Translations under genes and position numbers: made by a program
Origin: Micromonospora sp. Llam0
GTDB taxonomy: Bacteria > Actinomycetota > Actinomycetes > Mycobacteriales > Micromonosporaceae
DNA length: 64,000 nucleotides
Direction of reading: 5' to 3'
Assembly: GCF_003751085.1 (NCBI RefSeq)
Contig: NZ_RJJY01000001.1
Coordinates: 5,580,001-5,644,000 of the forward strand
In this document: positions 62,980 to 64,000 of the stretch, piece after piece
How positions within the stretch are numbered: the first letter of the stretch is position 1
How the letters are laid out: each line of letters begins with the position of its first letter
Notes under the pieces: generated by a model
What the model was told of the DNA's origin: nothing
The model's input: only the letters and a program-made list of their open reading frames with translations
The model's database searches: none

Positions 62980-64000
62980 GTGCGTCGCTGGCAACGGCGG
63001 GGTGCGAAGCTCGGGGTAGAAGCCCAAGGGCTCCCGTGCCGTCCGGGGGCAACAGGCGAGGAGAAGGCCGGACGGGTGAACGCAAGTGAACCTTCGACGA
63101 TGCCCCGTGACTACAAGCCCCGGTGTGACGGATCGTGTGACCTGGGGATAAGGGCTGGCCGTTGAGAATGCGGCAGGCGGCGGTTGGTGAAGGAGCGCCA
63201 GCCGTTGGGACACCGCCGCCCTCGGGGTAAAGGAGGCACCCTCCCCGGCCGTGTCTTGGTCGTGTGGAACGAGGTAATCCCGTTGAGGTCCGGGCCGGTG
63301 CCAGGCCCGGTAAGCCGACCGTGAGGAAGGCTGAATTCCTCAGCGGGCTGAGGATGGCCCAAGAAGCAAATGCCGGCAGCCGAAAGGCAGCAGGAAACCG
63401 GGAAACAGTGACTGGCTCCTCCGCCGGCCTTCCTGGATAACTGGCCGGATACGGGCGATGCCCGGACCCGAAAGGGTGCCGACGTGGGCCAGGTGAGCCT
63501 GTGAAGGACCGATGACGACGACAACCGCACCGACGGGCAAGTTGGACACCGTTGTGCCTGCGGGCACGGTGGTGAACGGACCTGAGGGCGAGCGCTTCGA
63601 CTGGGAGACCGTTGACTGGTCCTCGGTCGAGGCGTCCGTACGGCGTCTGCGACAACGGATCTTCACGGCGTCGCGGGCAGGGGACCTCAAGAAGGTCCGC
63701 AACTTGCAGAAGTTGATGCTGCGGTCGTGGGCGAACACGCTGTTGAGCGTGCGGCGCACGACGCAGGTCAACGCTGGCCGCAAGACCGCCGGGATCGACG
63801 GGCGCGTCGCGTTGCACCCGGAAGACCGCGCCGATCTGGCGCGGTGGGTGCACCATGAGGCGGCCTTGTGGACAGCCCGGCCGGTCAAGCGGGTGTTCAT
63901 CCCGAAGGCCGATGGCCGGCAGCGCCCACTCGGCATCCCGGTCATCGTTGACCGGGTGCTCCAAGCGCAGGTCGTCAATGCGCTGGAACCCGAGTGGGAA
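62980..64000 (+). mobile_element. Group II intron, 5' part (cut by the window edge)
   Basis: A long structured, gene-free stretch (about 62.98-63.51 kb) precedes a plus-strand intron-type reverse transcriptase. It contains intron-like elements such as GTGAACGCAAGTGAACC and a GTGGAACGAGGTAATC block, which resemble domain I of bacterial group II ribozymes. The 5' boundary is uncertain: GTGYG-like starts occur at 62980 and 63002, and GTGTC at 62952. The rest of the ribozyme (domains V and VI) would lie beyond 64000. Confidence 0.7.
63512..64000 (+). CDS. ltrA: Group II intron reverse transcriptase/maturase, N-terminal part
   Basis: The ATG at 63512 has GAAGGA 5 bases upstream, and the frame is open to the window end (163 residues). 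The N-terminal domain reads LRQRIFTASRAGDLKKVRNLQKLMLRS in pattern (in part ASRAGDLKKVRNLQKL), then RRTTQVNAGRKTAGIDG, and the first polymerase block KRVFIPKADGRQRPLGIPVI with DRVLQAQVVNALEPEWE. These are the conserved RT-0/RT-1 and RT-2 start segments of LtrA-type proteins. The catalytic YADD box lies beyond the edge. Encoded within the intron, as usual. Confidence 0.9.
   Translation, partial: MTTTTAPTGKLDTVVPAGTVVNGPEGERFDWETVDWSSVEASVRRLRQRIFTASRAGDLKKVRNLQKLMLRSWANTLLSVRRTTQVNAGRKTAGIDGRVALHPEDRADLARWVHHEAALWTARPVKRVFIPKADGRQRPLGIPVIVDRVLQAQVVNALEPEWE

Noticed and set aside
62171..63964. 597-codon extension of the GGDEF gene
   Set aside because: Runs antisense through the intron and reverse transcriptase; the GTG at 62857 with AGGAG is the natural start.

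Overview
The DNA is GC-rich throughout, uses GTG and TTG starts freely, and carries gene families typical of mycelial actinomycetes (DUF2637, DUF6907, DUF4262, BTAD regulators, two-gene TadB/TadC). It most likely comes from an actinomycete, possibly Micromonosporaceae or Streptomyces-like; that placement is inference. I saw no rRNA, tRNA or CRISPR array. Almost everything looks accessory: a defence island, a Tad-type pilus locus, a long run of orphan genes resembling an integrative or plasmid backbone, and a group II intron at the right edge.

Positions 1-6.4 kb (minus strand) hold a pPIWI-RE three-gene island: a zinc-ribbon PD-(D/E)XK nuclease, a DinG/XPD-like helicase with a four-Cys cluster, and the N-terminal two thirds of the pPIWI-RE Argonaute-like protein, which runs off the left edge. 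The genes overlap by 4-17 bases and share one candidate promoter with a 14-bp palindrome at the expected start site. A plus-strand XRE-ImmA/IrrE metalloprotease gene (6.9-8.0 kb) follows.

Positions 8.8-27.5 kb (plus strand) form a second defence-like operon: a soluble Ser/Thr kinase, an SNF2/RapA-like helicase, a 1834-aa Eco57I/PglX-like adenine methyltransferase, a 2241-aa DEFH-box helicase with DUF1998, many zinc ribbons and nuclease-like C-terminal domains, and a RelE-like/UvrD helicase fusion. The last four genes are joined by 4-base stop/start overlaps. The set overlaps with DISARM (helicases, DUF1998, methylase) and with Pgl/BREX (kinase, PglX-like methylase) but matches neither canonical composition. 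It is my best candidate for an undescribed system.

Positions 27.6-29.4 kb hold a transposase relic, a DUF6907 protein and two small winged-helix regulators. Positions 29.6-41.6 kb are one plus-strand Tad pilus operon: lipoprotein, secreted protein, CpaB-like SAF protein, CpaE-like ATPase, CpaF/TadA, TadB, TadC, four pilin-like proteins, a 1071-aa membrane LysM-BTAD regulator and a DUF2637 SpdA-like protein. No prepilin peptidase is present.

Positions 42.2-62.9 kb are all minus strand. They include a MoxR ATPase plus vWA protein with an added HExxH motif, a GHKL ATPase fused to an HExxH region, an M23/transglycosylase-like secreted hydrolase, a GGDEF protein, a DUF4262 protein and about ten orphan families. 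Several small genes here are frameshifted or decayed, including a relic paralog (43.1-43.4 kb) of the intact gene at 56.5 kb. At 63-64 kb a group II intron with its reverse transcriptase enters and is cut by the right edge.
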